A stretch of DNA of 64,000 nucleotides from Janibacter endophyticus. Its GTDB lineage: Bacteria > Actinomycetota > Actinomycetes > Actinomycetales > Dermatophilaceae. The notes under the pieces are model-generated. The model ran no database searches. It saw nothing but the letters and a program-made list of their open reading frames with translations, and was not told where the DNA came from. This document shows, in pieces, positions 9,603-17,100 of the stretch. The stretch is taken from the NCBI RefSeq assembly GCF_016888335.1, contig NZ_JAFEJG010000004.1:1054001-1118000 (forward strand). Direction: 5' to 3'. The position numbers and the translations under genes were made by a program. The stretch's first letter is position 1; each line of letters begins with the position of its first letter.

Positions 9603-10211
9603 ATGAGCGATGTGGTGATCGGCGGCGACGGTCTCGCCAGACCGGCCTGGGCGAGCGTCGACCCTCTCCTGCGCGACTACTACGACACCGAGTGGGGCAT
9701 GCCCGTGCGCGAGGAGCAGGGGCTCTTCGAGCGGCTCAGTCTCGAGGCCTTCCAGTCCGGGTTGTCGTGGGCGACGATCCTGCGCAAGCGGCCCGCCTTC
9801 CGGGCGGCCTTCGACGGCTTCGACCCGGACCGTGTCGCGTCCTACGACGACGGGGACGTCGGCCGCCTCCTCGGGGACGCGGGCATCGTCCGCAACCGGC
9901 GCAAGGTCGAGGCGACGATCGCCAACGCGGCGGCGACGATCGCCCTTCGCCCCGATGGCGGCCTCGCCGAGCTCGTCTGGTCCTTCCAGCCCGCGATGAC
10001 CCCCACGCCCCGCACCCACGACGAGATCCCGACGACCTCACCCGAGTCCGTCGCGCTCGCCAGGGAGCTCAAACGGCGCGGCTTCCGGCACGTCGGACCG
10101 ACGACGATGTTCGCCCTCATGGAGGCGGTCGGCATCGTCGACACGCACCTCGTCGACAGCCACCGGCGGGGTACCTCGGGCGTGTGGCGGCAGGATGGGT
10201 CCCGTGCCTGA
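9603..10211 (+). CDS. DNA-3-methyladenine glycosylase I (Tag family), zinc site degenerate
   Basis: A 202-residue Tag-family base-excision glycosylase, which would remove 3-methyladenine from alkylated DNA. Compared with Escherichia coli Tag, the core is well kept: DPLLRDYYDTEWGMPV, LSLEAFQSGLSWATIL with the conserved acidic residue, AGIVRNRRKVEATIANA and RGFRHVGPTTMFALMEAVG. Of the four zinc ligands of the E. coli enzyme (Cys4, His17, His175, Cys179), I can align only one His here; the others read Pro, Tyr and Ser. The start is the ATG at 9603, with little ribosome-site support. Its 3' end overlaps the next gene by 17 bp. It may be a zinc-free Tag or have changed specificity. Confidence 0.88.
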   Translation: MSDVVIGGDGLARPAWASVDPLLRDYYDTEWGMPVREEQGLFERLSLEAFQSGLSWATILRKRPAFRAAFDGFDPDRVASYDDGDVGRLLGDAGIVRNRRKVEATIANAAATIALRPDGGLAELVWSFQPAMTPTPRTHDEIPTTSPESVALARELKRRGFRHVGPTTMFALMEAVGIVDTHLVDSHRRGTSGVWRQDGSRA

Positions 10212-10623
10212 CGACCCGCAGCGATACCCCTTCGTCACCGAGCTCCCGACCCGGTGGAACGACAACGACCAGTACGGCCACGTCAACAACACGGTCCACT
10301 ACCAGGTGATGGACACGGTGATCAACGACTGGCTCCAGGCCCACGGCTTCGACCCCGGGGGCGACGTCGTGGACCTCGTCCCCGAGACGGGCTGCCGCTA
10401 CCTCGCCGAGATCGCCTATCCCGACCCCTTCGTCGTCGGTCTCGGCATCGAGCGACTCGGCCGGACCTCGGTCACCTGGGCGGTCGAGATGCGCCGGGGG
10501 AGCGACCACGAGGTGGTGGCCGTTGGCCGATTCGTCCACGTCTTCGTCGACCGGGAGACCCGTCGGCCCGTAGCGTTGCCGACCCACCTGCTGCCAGCCC
10601 TGGAGGCCCTGCAGGCCTCCTGA
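10195..10623 (+). CDS. Hotdog-fold acyl-CoA thioesterase (4HBT family)
   Basis: A 142-residue single hotdog domain. The motif TRWNDNDQYGHVNNTVHYQ is the 4-hydroxybenzoyl-CoA thioesterase-type signature, with the aspartate in the catalytic position. Enzymes of this type hydrolyse acyl-CoA thioesters; the substrate here is unknown. The ATG at 10195 lies inside the end of the tag-like gene, so translation is coupled; a GTG three codons later is an alternative start. The frameshifted VOC-family gene follows after 12 bp on the same strand. Confidence 0.88.
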   Translation: MGPVPDDPQRYPFVTELPTRWNDNDQYGHVNNTVHYQVMDTVINDWLQAHGFDPGGDVVDLVPETGCRYLAEIAYPDPFVVGLGIERLGRTSVTWAVEMRRGSDHEVVAVGRFVHVFVDRETRRPVALPTHLLPALEALQAS

Positions 10624-10635
10624 TCGGAGCGCGCC

Positions 10636-11119
10636 ATGACCACCGCGAAGAACACCGTCTGCCTCTGGTACGACCAGGGCGCTGAGGAGGCCGCGGAGTT
10701 CTACGCCTCGGTCTTCCCCGACACCACCGTCGACGCCGTGCGGCGCGCCGAGCGACTTCCCGGGTGGCTCGAAGGGGGACGTCCTCACCGTCGAGGCGAC
10801 GATCCTCGGCATCCCGTGCGTCCTGCTCAACGGCGGGGACACCTTCGCGCAGAGCGAGGCCTTCTCCTTCCAGGTCGCGACCGAGGACCAGGCCGAGACG
10901 GACCGCTACTGGGACGCGATCGTCGGCAACGGCGGCCAGGAGAGCCAGTGCGGGTGGTGCAAGGACCGGTGGGGGCTCTCGTGGCAGATCACCCCGCGGG
11001 TGCTCACCGAGGCGACGACCTCCGGCGACGAAGGGGTGGCCGCGCGGGCCTTCGAGGCGATGCTGACGATGCAGCGGATCGACGTGGCGGCCATCGAGCG
11101 CGCGGTCGCCGGGGGCTGA
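10636..11119 (+). pseudogene. VOC/PhnB-family protein, frameshifted
   Basis: A gene of the VOC-superfamily 3-demethylubiquinone-9 methyltransferase-like (PhnB) group, in two frames. The first frame, with GGAG before the ATG at 10636, gives TTAKNTVCLWYDQGAEEAAE and runs to about 10744. The match then continues in the +1 frame with APSDFPGGSKGDVLTVEATI, LGIPCVLLNGGDTFAQSEA, CGWCKDRWGLSWQITPRVL and a stop at 11117-11119. Removing one base near 10741-10746 (CGGCGCGCC) restores a full-length protein of about 160 residues. It is either a recent pseudogene or a sequencing error, since both halves are otherwise intact. Left uncorrected, the first frame would run on into nonsense. Confidence 0.82.
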
Positions 11120-11203
11120 GCCGACCGACTGGTCACCCAGGCTTCGCCGCTCGTTCAGGTCGCAGACGCCGGGCCGACCCTAGGCGCTTCCTAGGTTGCG
11201 CTC

Positions 11204-12805
11204 ATGACGATCCCCCGCGCGGCCCGGAGCCGCACCGCAGCACTCGCCCTCACCCTCACGGCCGGCCTCGCGCTCGCCCCCTTCGCCTCGACGGCCTCTG
11301 CCGGTGAGGCCCAGGACGCCCTCACGCTGAGCCCGCTCGGCACCTACTCGACCGGCGCCTTCGCCGAGGGTGCCTCCGAGATCGTGGCCTACGACCCGCA
11401 GCACCACCGCGCCTTCGTCGTCAACGCCTTCGCCGGCACCGTCGACGTCCTCGACATCAGCGACCCCACACAGCCGACCAAGGCGGCCACCCTCGACACC
11501 CCGGGGGCGAACTCCGTCGCCGTCCGGCACGGTCTGGTCGCCGTCGCGCAGCAGGCCGAGGTCAAGACCGACCCGGGCACGCTCACCCTCTTCGACGCCA
11601 CGAGCCTCGAGCAGACCGGCGAGGTCACCGTCAGCGCCCTGCCCGACATGGTGACGATCACCGACAACGGCAGCTACGCGCTCGTCGCCAACGAGGGTGA
11701 GCCCGAGGGCTACTGCGAGGGGCAGGTCGACCCCGAGGGCAGCATCTCCGTCGTCGACCTGCGCCGCGGCGCCGCCCGCGCCACGGTCCGTACCGCCGAC
11801 TTCCGGGCGTTCAACAGCCAGGTCGACGCCCTGCGGGACGCAGGCGTACGCATCTACGGTCCCGGTGCGAGCGTCGCCCAGGACCTCGAGCCGGAGTACA
11901 TCACCGTGTCCGGCAACAAGCGCACCGCCTACGTCAGCCTCCAGGAGGCCAACGCGATCGCCGTCGTCGACATCGCCTCGGCGCGCGTCACCGACATCCG
12001 CCCGCTCGGCCTCAAGGACCACTCGGTCGCGGGGCAGGGGCTCGACGCCTCCGACAAGGACGACGCGATCAACATCGCCACGTGGCCGGTCAAGGGCATG
12101 TACCAGCCCGACGCCATCGAGGCCTTCCGGGCGAAGGGGGGCGAGTACCTCGTCACCGCCAACGAGGGCGATGCCCGCGACTACGACTGCTTCGCCGAGG
12201 AGGAGCGCACCGCCGACCTCGAGCTCGACCCGAGCGTCTTCCCGGACGCCGACACCCTCCAGGGCAAGAAGGCCATCGGCCGTCTCAACGCGACGACCAC
12301 CTCGCCGCAGAACGCTGCCGGCCAGTACACCGAGCTGCACGTCCTCGGCGGGCGCTCCGTCTCTGTGCGCGACGCCGCGACCGGCGCCCTCGTGTGGGAC
12401 TCCGGCGACCAGCTCGAGCGGCTGATCGCCGACCGCGCGCCTGAGCTCTTCAACGCCAACCACGACGAGGACGACTCCTTCGACAACCGCAGCGACAACA
12501 AGGGCCCTGAGCCCGAGGGCCTCGACGTCGGCAAGGTCGAGGGTCGGACCTACGCCTTCGTCGGGCTCGAGCGCGTCTCGGGGCTGGTCGCGGTAGACGT
12601 GAGCGACCCGCGCCGGGCGGCGCTGGCGGGCTTCGGTCTCAACCGGGACGCCGAGGGCGAGGCCGAGGCGGGCACGGCCGGCGACCTCGGGCCGGAGGGC
12701 GTCCACTTCGTCTCCGCAGGCGAGAGCCCGACCGGGACGCCGCTCGTCCTCGTCGGTAACGAGGTCTCGGGCACGACCACCGTGTGGGAGGTCAGCGGCC
12801 GCTGA
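11204..12805 (+). CDS. Secreted choice-of-anchor I family protein
   Basis: A 533-residue exported protein. The N-terminus has a signal peptide: basic MTIPRAARSRT, a hydrophobic run to about residue 25 and ASTASAGEA as a plausible cleavage site. The mature part is a beta-propeller-like choice-of-anchor I domain, with EIVAYDPQHHRAFVVNAFAG, VDVLDISDPTQP, NSVAV, LVANEGEPEGYCEG, VTANEGDARDYDCF and GPEPEGLDVGKVEGRTYAFV. I see no LPxTG motif or C-terminal membrane helix, so it is probably released or held by other contacts. Function is unproven; related proteins occur as phosphatase- or esterase-associated surface proteins. It is a single gene closed by a strong hairpin. Confidence 0.87.
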   Translation: MTIPRAARSRTAALALTLTAGLALAPFASTASAGEAQDALTLSPLGTYSTGAFAEGASEIVAYDPQHHRAFVVNAFAGTVDVLDISDPTQPTKAATLDTPGANSVAVRHGLVAVAQQAEVKTDPGTLTLFDATSLEQTGEVTVSALPDMVTITDNGSYALVANEGEPEGYCEGQVDPEGSISVVDLRRGAARATVRTADFRAFNSQVDALRDAGVRIYGPGASVAQDLEPEYITVSGNKRTAYVSLQEANAIAVVDIASARVTDIRPLGLKDHSVAGQGLDASDKDDAINIATWPVKGMYQPDAIEAFRAKGGEYLVTANEGDARDYDCFAEEERTADLELDPSVFPDADTLQGKKAIGRLNATTTSPQNAAGQYTELHVLGGRSVSVRDAATGALVWDSGDQLERLIADRAPELFNANHDEDDSFDNRSDNKGPEPEGLDVGKVEGRTYAFVGLERVSGLVAVDVSDPRRAALAGFGLNRDAEGEAEAGTAGDLGPEGVHFVSAGESPTGTPLVLVGNEVSGTTTVWEVSGR

Positions 12806-12820
12806 GCCGACGGTTCGAGC

Positions 12821-12862
12821 ATGGCGACCGGCCCCCGATTTTCATCCGGGGCCGGTCGCCAT
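12821..12862 (+). terminator. Terminator hairpin
   Basis: A perfect 15-bp inverted repeat (arm ATGGCGACCGGCCCC) around a 12-nt AT-richer loop, 15 bp after the stop of the choice-of-anchor I gene. No T-run follows; instead TAATCT, a possible -10 box for the tRNA genes, begins 2 bp later. Confidence 0.75.
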
Positions 12863-12869
12863 GTAATCT
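12840..12869 (+). promoter_or_regulatory. Candidate promoter of tRNA-Thr overlapping the terminator
   Basis: TTTCAT, 18 bp, TAATCT. The -10 ends 28 bp before tRNA-Thr. The spacer is the right arm of the preceding hairpin. The match is partial, so this is tentative. Confidence 0.3.
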
Positions 12870-12897
12870 CTCCCAGGCGCCTCGCCCAGCGAGGCAC

Positions 12898-12970
12898 GCC
12901 CCCTTAGCTCAGTCGGCAGAGCGTTTCCATGGTAAGGAAAAGGTCGTCGGTTCGATTCCGACAGGGGGCT
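12898..12970 (+). tRNA. tRNA-Thr (GGT)
   Basis: A 73-nt cloverleaf: acceptor GCCCCCT pairs with AGGGGGC, the anticodon stem TTTCC/GGAAA encloses loop ATGGTAA with GGT at 12931-12933, and the T arm is GTCGGTTCGATTCCGAC. CCA is not encoded. It lies 41 bp before tRNA-Met, probably in one transcript. Confidence 0.96.
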
Positions 12971-13011
12971 CAGGTCTGACCGGCCCGGCGTGTCTGGGTC
13001 GTCAGCCCCAT

Positions 13012-13085
13012 GGCGGGGTAGCTCAGCTGGTTAGAGCGCACGACTCATAATCGTGAGGTCGCGGGATCGAGCCCCGCTCCCGCTA
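13012..13085 (+). tRNA. tRNA-Met (CAT), elongator type
   Basis: A 74-nt cloverleaf with anticodon CAT at 13046-13048 in loop CTCATAA. The anticodon stem is CACGA/TCGTG, without the three G-C pairs of initiator tRNA, so this is the elongator. A CAT tRNA-Ile read after lysidine modification is less likely from the acceptor and D-arm sequence. The outermost acceptor pair is G-T. CCA is not encoded. rpmG follows. Confidence 0.92.
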
Positions 13086-13122
13086 CGAGCACCACGGTGC
13101 CTCAGGGTCCGCCTCCGCGGAT

Positions 13123-13152
13123 TTCGTGGGGGATGTCCAGGTGTCCTATCCT
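13123..13152 (+). promoter_or_regulatory. Candidate promoter of rpmG
   Basis: TTCGTG, 18 bp, TATCCT. The -10 hexamer is the same as that proposed for tRNA-Tyr. It would leave a leader of roughly 85 nt before rpmG. Confidence 0.35.
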
Positions 13153-13245
13153 GTTGTGTCGACAGGCCGCCGACACCGGCGTGCCGACGCAGCACCCCGC
13201 ACCATTTCCGTACGCAGTCTTTTCGTTCCGAGAGCAGGTTGACCC

Positions 13246-13416
13246 GTGGCCACCAAGAGCGCCGACGTCCGTCCCAAGATCACGATGGCGTGCACGGAGT
13301 GCAAGGAGCGCAACTACATCACCAAGAAGAACCGGCGGAACAACCCCGACCGCATGGAGCTGTCGAAGTTCTGCCCGCGCTGCGGCAAGCACACCGCGCA
13401 CCGCGAGACCCGCTGA
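13246..13416 (+). CDS. rpmG: 50S ribosomal protein L33, zinc-binding type
   Basis: A 56-residue L33, a small protein of the large subunit near the exit site. It carries two zinc-ribbon pairs, CTECKE and CPRCGK, so it is the zinc-containing paralogue. Actinobacteria that also have a cysteine-free copy express that one under zinc limitation, but no such copy is visible here. The GTG start gives the usual [12 protein letters not shown]-terminus. The order rpmG, MaoC dehydratase, MaoC dehydratase is as in mycobacteria (rpmG2-hadA-hadB). Confidence 0.95.
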   Translation: MATKSADVRPKITMACTECKERNYITKKNRRNNPDRMELSKFCPRCGKHTAHRETR

Positions 13417-13501
13417 GGTCCTTCGCCCCGCACCTCCTCGACGCCGCCCCGACCACCAGGTCCGGGCGGCGTCGTGCTGTCCCCGCACTAGGGTGGAGCC
13501 C

Positions 13502-13954
13502 ATGCCTGTCAACGAGTCCTTCGTCGGACGGACCTACCCGCCGACCGAGCCCTTCCAGGTGGGCCGAGAGGCCATCCGCGACTTCGCCGCCGCGGTCGGC
13601 GCCACCTCGCGCCTGCACCACGACGTCGAGGCGGCCCGGGAGGCGGGCTACCGCGACCTCGTCGCGCCCCCGACCTTCGCGGTCATCGCCGGCCAGCGCA
13701 CCGACGCCCAGTTCGTCGCCGATCCCGAGGCGGGCGTCGACTTCTCCCGGGTCGTCCACGGCGAGCAGCGCTTCGTGCACCACCGGCCGATCGTGGCGGG
13801 TGACGAGCTGCGCGGCATCCTCACGATCGACAGCGTCCGGTCCGCTGGGGGGCACACGATGGTGACGATGCGCAGCGACCTCGTCGACCCCGACGAGCAG
13901 CCGGTCGCGACCTCGCTCTCGACGATCGTCATCCGCGGGGAGGAGTCCGCATGA
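13502..13954 (+). CDS. MaoC-like dehydratase, HadA-type (N-terminal hotdog subunit)
   Basis: A 150-residue FAS1-type/HadA-like dehydratase subunit. Its N-terminus (FVGRTYPPTEPFQVGREAI) and VVHGEQRFVHHRPIVAGDEL are typical of the non-catalytic hotdog subunit that shapes the acyl channel in the HadAB (3R)-hydroxyacyl-thioester dehydratase. The start is the ATG at 13502, just after the intergenic gap behind rpmG; the frame is open upstream but only shadows rpmG. It overlaps the next gene by 4 bp (ATGA). In mycobacteria HadAB serves FAS-II; without mycolic acids the role would be ordinary fatty acid synthesis or a related dehydration, which is inference. Confidence 0.9.
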   Translation: MPVNESFVGRTYPPTEPFQVGREAIRDFAAAVGATSRLHHDVEAAREAGYRDLVAPPTFAVIAGQRTDAQFVADPEAGVDFSRVVHGEQRFVHHRPIVAGDELRGILTIDSVRSAGGHTMVTMRSDLVDPDEQPVATSLSTIVIRGEESA

Positions 13955-14376
13955 GCACCCGCACGCACGACTCGGTGCGCGTCGGCGACGAGCTGCCCGC
14001 CCGCACCCTGCACGTCGACCGCGCCACCCTGGTCCACTACGCCGGCGCCTCCGGCGACCGCAACGTCATCCACTGGGACGAGCGCTTCGCTCAGCGGGTC
14101 GGGCTGCCTGACGTCATCGCCCACGGCATGTGGACCATGGGGGCAGCCGTCGAGGTCGTCACGGACTGGGTCGGCGACCCCGCCCGGGTCATCGAGTACG
14201 GCACCCGCTTCATCCGCCCCGTCGTCGTCCCCTATGAGGGCGGCGCCGACATCGAGGTCACGGGTGTCGTCAAGAGCGTCGACGACCAGATGCGACGCGC
14301 CGTCGTCGAGCTCACGGCGCGCGTCGGCGACGACAAGGTCCTCGGCCGCTGCCAGGCCACCGTCCAGCTCGACTGA
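13951..14376 (+). CDS. MaoC-like dehydratase, HadB-type catalytic subunit
   Basis: A 141-residue hotdog protein with the hydratase-2 motif YAGASGDRNVIHWD, in which Asp36 and His41 are the catalytic pair, followed by PDVIAHGMWTMG. It should be the catalytic partner of the HadA-type subunit encoded just upstream, dehydrating (3R)-hydroxyacyl thioesters. Its start overlaps that gene's stop (ATGA), and its own stop shares one base with the murB start. No third (HadC-like) subunit follows as in mycobacteria. Confidence 0.92.
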   Translation: MSTRTHDSVRVGDELPARTLHVDRATLVHYAGASGDRNVIHWDERFAQRVGLPDVIAHGMWTMGAAVEVVTDWVGDPARVIEYGTRFIRPVVVPYEGGADIEVTGVVKSVDDQMRRAVVELTARVGDDKVLGRCQATVQLD

Positions 14377-15449
14377 TGCGCACCGAGCACCAGGCGCCGA
14401 TCGCGCCGCTCACGACCATGCGCGTCGGTGGTCCCGCAGCGACGCTCGTGACCGCCGAGACGACCGACGAGGTCGTCGCCGCGGTCCGTGAGGCCGACGC
14501 CGAGGGGCGTGACCTCCTCGTCGTCTCCGGGGGCTCCAACCTCGTCGTCTCCGACGACGGCTTCGACGGGACCGTGCTGCGCATCGCCGCCCGGGGGGTG
14601 AGCGTCGACTCGCAGGACGCCTGCTCGGGGGCCTTCGTCACGGTCGCGGCCGGCGAGCCGTGGGACGACCTCGTCGCCCGGTCGGTCGCCGAGGGCTGGT
14701 CCGGCATCGAGGCGCTGAGCGGCATCCCCGGCCTCACCGGTGCCACGCCGGTCCAGAACGTCGGCGCCTACGGCCAGGAGGTCGCCCAGACCATCGCCCG
14801 GGTCCGCGTCTACGACCGGGCGAAGGGGGAGATCCGCACCTTCGCCGGTGGCGACTGCCAGTTCACCTACCGGCACTCGCGGTTCAAGGGCACCGACCGT
14901 TACGTCGTGCTCGAGGTCTCTTTCCAGCTCGTCCTCGGCGACCTCAGCGCGCCTGTCGCCTACGCCGACCTCGCCCGCCAGCTCGGTGCCGGGCTGGGGG
15001 AGCGGGTCCCGCTCGCCGACGCGCGGGAGGCCGTCCTCGCCCAGCGGCGCCTGCGCGGGATGGTCCTCGACGAGAGCGACCACGACACGTGGAGCTGCGG
15101 GTCCTTCTTCACCAACCCGATCCTGTCCGCCGGAGACTTCGAGGCGCTGCTCGGCCGCGCGGCCGAGCGGCTCGGTGCCGACGGCCCGACCCCGCCACGT
15201 TTCGAGGGTTCGGACGGCACGGTCAAGACGAGCGCCGCGTGGCTCATCGCCAAGGCGGGCTTCGGCAAGGGGTACAAGATGCCCGGCCCGGCGGCCCTCT
15301 CGACGAAGCACACCCTCGCCATCACCAACCGTGGCTCGGCCACGGCGGCGGACGTCGCCGCGCTGGCCCGCGAGGTCCGCGACGGGGTCCAGGACGCCTT
15401 CGGCGTCACCCTGGTCAACGAGCCGGTCTTCGTCGGCCACAGTCTCTGA
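14376..15449 (+). CDS. murB: UDP-N-acetylenolpyruvoylglucosamine reductase
   Basis: A 357-residue FAD enzyme that reduces UDP-GlcNAc-enolpyruvate to UDP-MurNAc with NADPH, in the cytoplasmic phase of peptidoglycan synthesis. Visible parts are the FAD-binding LTTMRVGGPA and VVSGGSNLVVSDDGF, SGIPGLTGATPVQNVGAYGQ, and SCGSFFTNPIL with the Ser that protonates the intermediate. The C-terminal SAAWLIAKAGFGKGYKMPG is also typical. The length matches the E. coli-like long form. The ATG shares its A with the preceding TGA, so it is coupled to the dehydratase genes. A terminator hairpin follows 17 bp after the stop. Confidence 0.95.
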   Translation: MRTEHQAPIAPLTTMRVGGPAATLVTAETTDEVVAAVREADAEGRDLLVVSGGSNLVVSDDGFDGTVLRIAARGVSVDSQDACSGAFVTVAAGEPWDDLVARSVAEGWSGIEALSGIPGLTGATPVQNVGAYGQEVAQTIARVRVYDRAKGEIRTFAGGDCQFTYRHSRFKGTDRYVVLEVSFQLVLGDLSAPVAYADLARQLGAGLGERVPLADAREAVLAQRRLRGMVLDESDHDTWSCGSFFTNPILSAGDFEALLGRAAERLGADGPTPPRFEGSDGTVKTSAAWLIAKAGFGKGYKMPGPAALSTKHTLAITNRGSATAADVAALAREVRDGVQDAFGVTLVNEPVFVGHSL

Positions 15450-15466
15450 CCCGGCCCGAGGACGAC

Positions 15467-15497
15467 GAAGGGGTACGGCCGGTGGCCGTACCCCTTC
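15467..15497. terminator. Bidirectional terminator between murB and add
   Basis: A perfect 14-bp inverted repeat (arm GAAGGGGTACGGCC) with a 3-nt loop, between two genes that converge. It has no clear T-run and probably serves both strands. Confidence 0.75.
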
Positions 15498-15509
15498 ACG
15501 TCTGCCATG

Positions 15510-16568
15510 TCAGAGGCTCGACGACCGGTCGTCAGCCAACCAGGAGTCGATGTCGGCCAGGGACTGCTCGCGGACGCCTCCCGGAGCACGGCTCATCCTG
15601 ATCGAGTTGCGCGCGAGCTCCGCGATCTCCGCGTCGTCGAGCCCGTGGTCCGCCCGGGCCGAGACGTACTGGTCGACGAGCCGGCTGCCGAAGAGCAGGG
15701 GGTCGTCGGCGCCGAGCGCGATCTGCGCGCCGGAGTCGACGAGCCGGCGCAGCGGCACCTCCGTGGCGTCGCCGTAGACCCCGAGCGAGACGTTGCTGCC
15801 CGGGCAGACCTCGAGACCCACCCCGGCCTCGACGACCTGGTCGAGCACCCGGGGGTCCTCGACGGAGCGCACCCCGTGGCCGAGACGCTGCGGGGCGAGC
15901 GCCGCGAGCGTCGTCTCCACCGCAGTCGGGCCGAGCAGCTCGCCGGCGTGCGGCGCGAGGAGCAGCCCCGCCCGCTCCGCGATACGGAAGGCCGGCGCGA
16001 AGTCCTCGGTCTCACCCCTTCGCTCGTCGTTGGACAGGCCGAAGCCGATGACGGCACCCGGCCCCTCGCCCGCGTGCTGCGACGCCAGCCGGGCCAGGGT
16101 CCTCGCCTCGAGGGGGTGCCGGATCCGGCTCGCGGCGACGATGACGCCGACCTGGGCGGCGCCGGTCTCCGCCGCGGACGCGGAGACGGCCCGGGCCTCG
16201 TCGAGCACGATCTCGATCGCGGGGGTGATCCCGCCGACGTAGGGGGCGTAGGAGGTCGGGTCGACCTGGATCTCCAGCCAGCGCGAGCCCTCGGCGCCGT
16301 CGTCGATCGCCGCCTCCCGGATGATCCGCCGCATGTCGGCCTCGCCGCGCACGCAGTGCCGCGCCGCGTCGTAGAGCCGCTGGAAGCGGAACCAGCCGCG
16401 CTCGTCCGCCGCGGAGAGCCGCGGCGGGTAGGACGACTCGTCGAGGGCGCGGGGGAGCCGGATGCCGTGGGCGGCAGCCATCTCGCGCACGGTCTCCACC
16501 CGCATCGAGCCGGTGAAGTGCAGGTGCAGGTGCGCCTTGGGCAGGCGCGCCAGGTCGCGCCCGGTCAG
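15510..16568 (-). CDS. add: Adenosine deaminase, probable CTG start
   Basis: A zinc enzyme that converts adenosine to inosine. The metal-binding motif HLHLHFTGS lies before the first ATG (16505), so that ATG would give a dead protein. Reading back in frame there is no ATG, GTG or TTG. A CTG at 16566-16568 has GAGGA 6 nt upstream and overlaps the previous gene's TGA as CTGA, so I place the start there (352 residues, LTGRDLARLPKAHLHLH). Other motifs are APHAGELLG, RLGHGVRSVEDP, LEVCPGSNVSLG and LGADDPLLFGS, where the family usually has TDDP. Gene order murB, add, DUF5709, aminotransferase, tRNA-Trp, secE is common in actinobacteria. Confidence 0.88.
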   Translation of the reverse strand: MTGRDLARLPKAHLHLHFTGSMRVETVREMAAAHGIRLPRALDESSYPPRLSAADERGWFRFQRLYDAARHCVRGEADMRRIIREAAIDDGAEGSRWLEIQVDPTSYAPYVGGITPAIEIVLDEARAVSASAAETGAAQVGVIVAASRIRHPLEARTLARLASQHAGEGPGAVIGFGLSNDERRGETEDFAPAFRIAERAGLLLAPHAGELLGPTAVETTLAALAPQRLGHGVRSVEDPRVLDQVVEAGVGLEVCPGSNVSLGVYGDATEVPLRRLVDSGAQIALGADDPLLFGSRLVDQYVSARADHGLDDAEIAELARNSIRMSRAPGGVREQSLADIDSWLADDRSSSL

Positions 16569-17071
16569 CTGCGGTCCTCGTCGGTGTCGATGATGTGCAT
16601 CGCGGCCTCCTCGGCGGAGGCTGCGCCGCCGTCGACGCCGACGTCACGGCCCCAGGCCTCGGCGTCGGTGTCCTCGTGGCTGCCCTCGTCGGGGGCGACG
16701 AGCCGACCGGCGCGCTGGTCGCCGACCTCGGAGTCGCCGAGCCAGTCGTCCTCCGCGTCGATGGCGTCCGGGTCGTCCCCGCCCACCCGCGGCCGGTCCA
16801 GGCCCGACTCGTTGTCGGGCGCACCGTAGGCGCTGTGCGGGTCCGGTATCTCCTGCTTGATCCGCTCGTCGATGGACTCCTCGAGCGTCTGCTCGTGTGC
16901 CGTGACGCCGTGCGCCATCGACCCGCGGGCGCTGTCGGCGGGGGAGTACCCGGCGTCGAGCGCGTCCTCGCCCTGGTCGTCGACGAGGGTGTCCTCCGGC
17001 TGGAGCTGGTCCTCGTCGTCGAGGCTGTAGCTGGTGAGGTCGCTGTCGAGGTTCTCGTTGCGCTCGCTCAT
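16565..17071 (-). CDS. DUF5709 acidic protein
   Basis: A 168-residue, strongly acidic, probably largely disordered protein of the actinobacterial DUF5709 family. Typical blocks are YSLDDEDQLQPEDTLVDD, DALDAGYSPADSARG, LEESIDERIKQEIPDP, GRLVAPDEGSHEDTDAEAW and DGGAASAEEAAMHIIDTD. No function is known. I start it at the ATG at 17071, which follows GGAAGGAG. Its stop overlaps the proposed CTG start of add, so the two are coupled. The aminotransferase gene ends 29 bp upstream on the same strand. Confidence 0.85.
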   Translation of the reverse strand: MSERNENLDSDLTSYSLDDEDQLQPEDTLVDDQGEDALDAGYSPADSARGSMAHGVTAHEQTLEESIDERIKQEIPDPHSAYGAPDNESGLDRPRVGGDDPDAIDAEDDWLGDSEVGDQRAGRLVAPDEGSHEDTDAEAWGRDVGVDGGAASAEEAAMHIIDTDEDRS

Positions 17072-17100
17072 CGGTGTGCTCCTTCCATCGGTGGTGGCGC

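Noticed and set aside
10764-11066. A 100-codon open frame inside the VOC-family gene
   Set aside because: It is Arg/Ser-rich shadow text; the family match lies in another frame.
13012-13085. Initiator tRNA-fMet
   Set aside because: The anticodon stem lacks the three consecutive G-C pairs of the initiator; it fits elongator tRNA-Met.
16505-16507. ATG at 16505 as the start of add
   Set aside because: It would remove the HLHLH metal motif that the enzyme needs.
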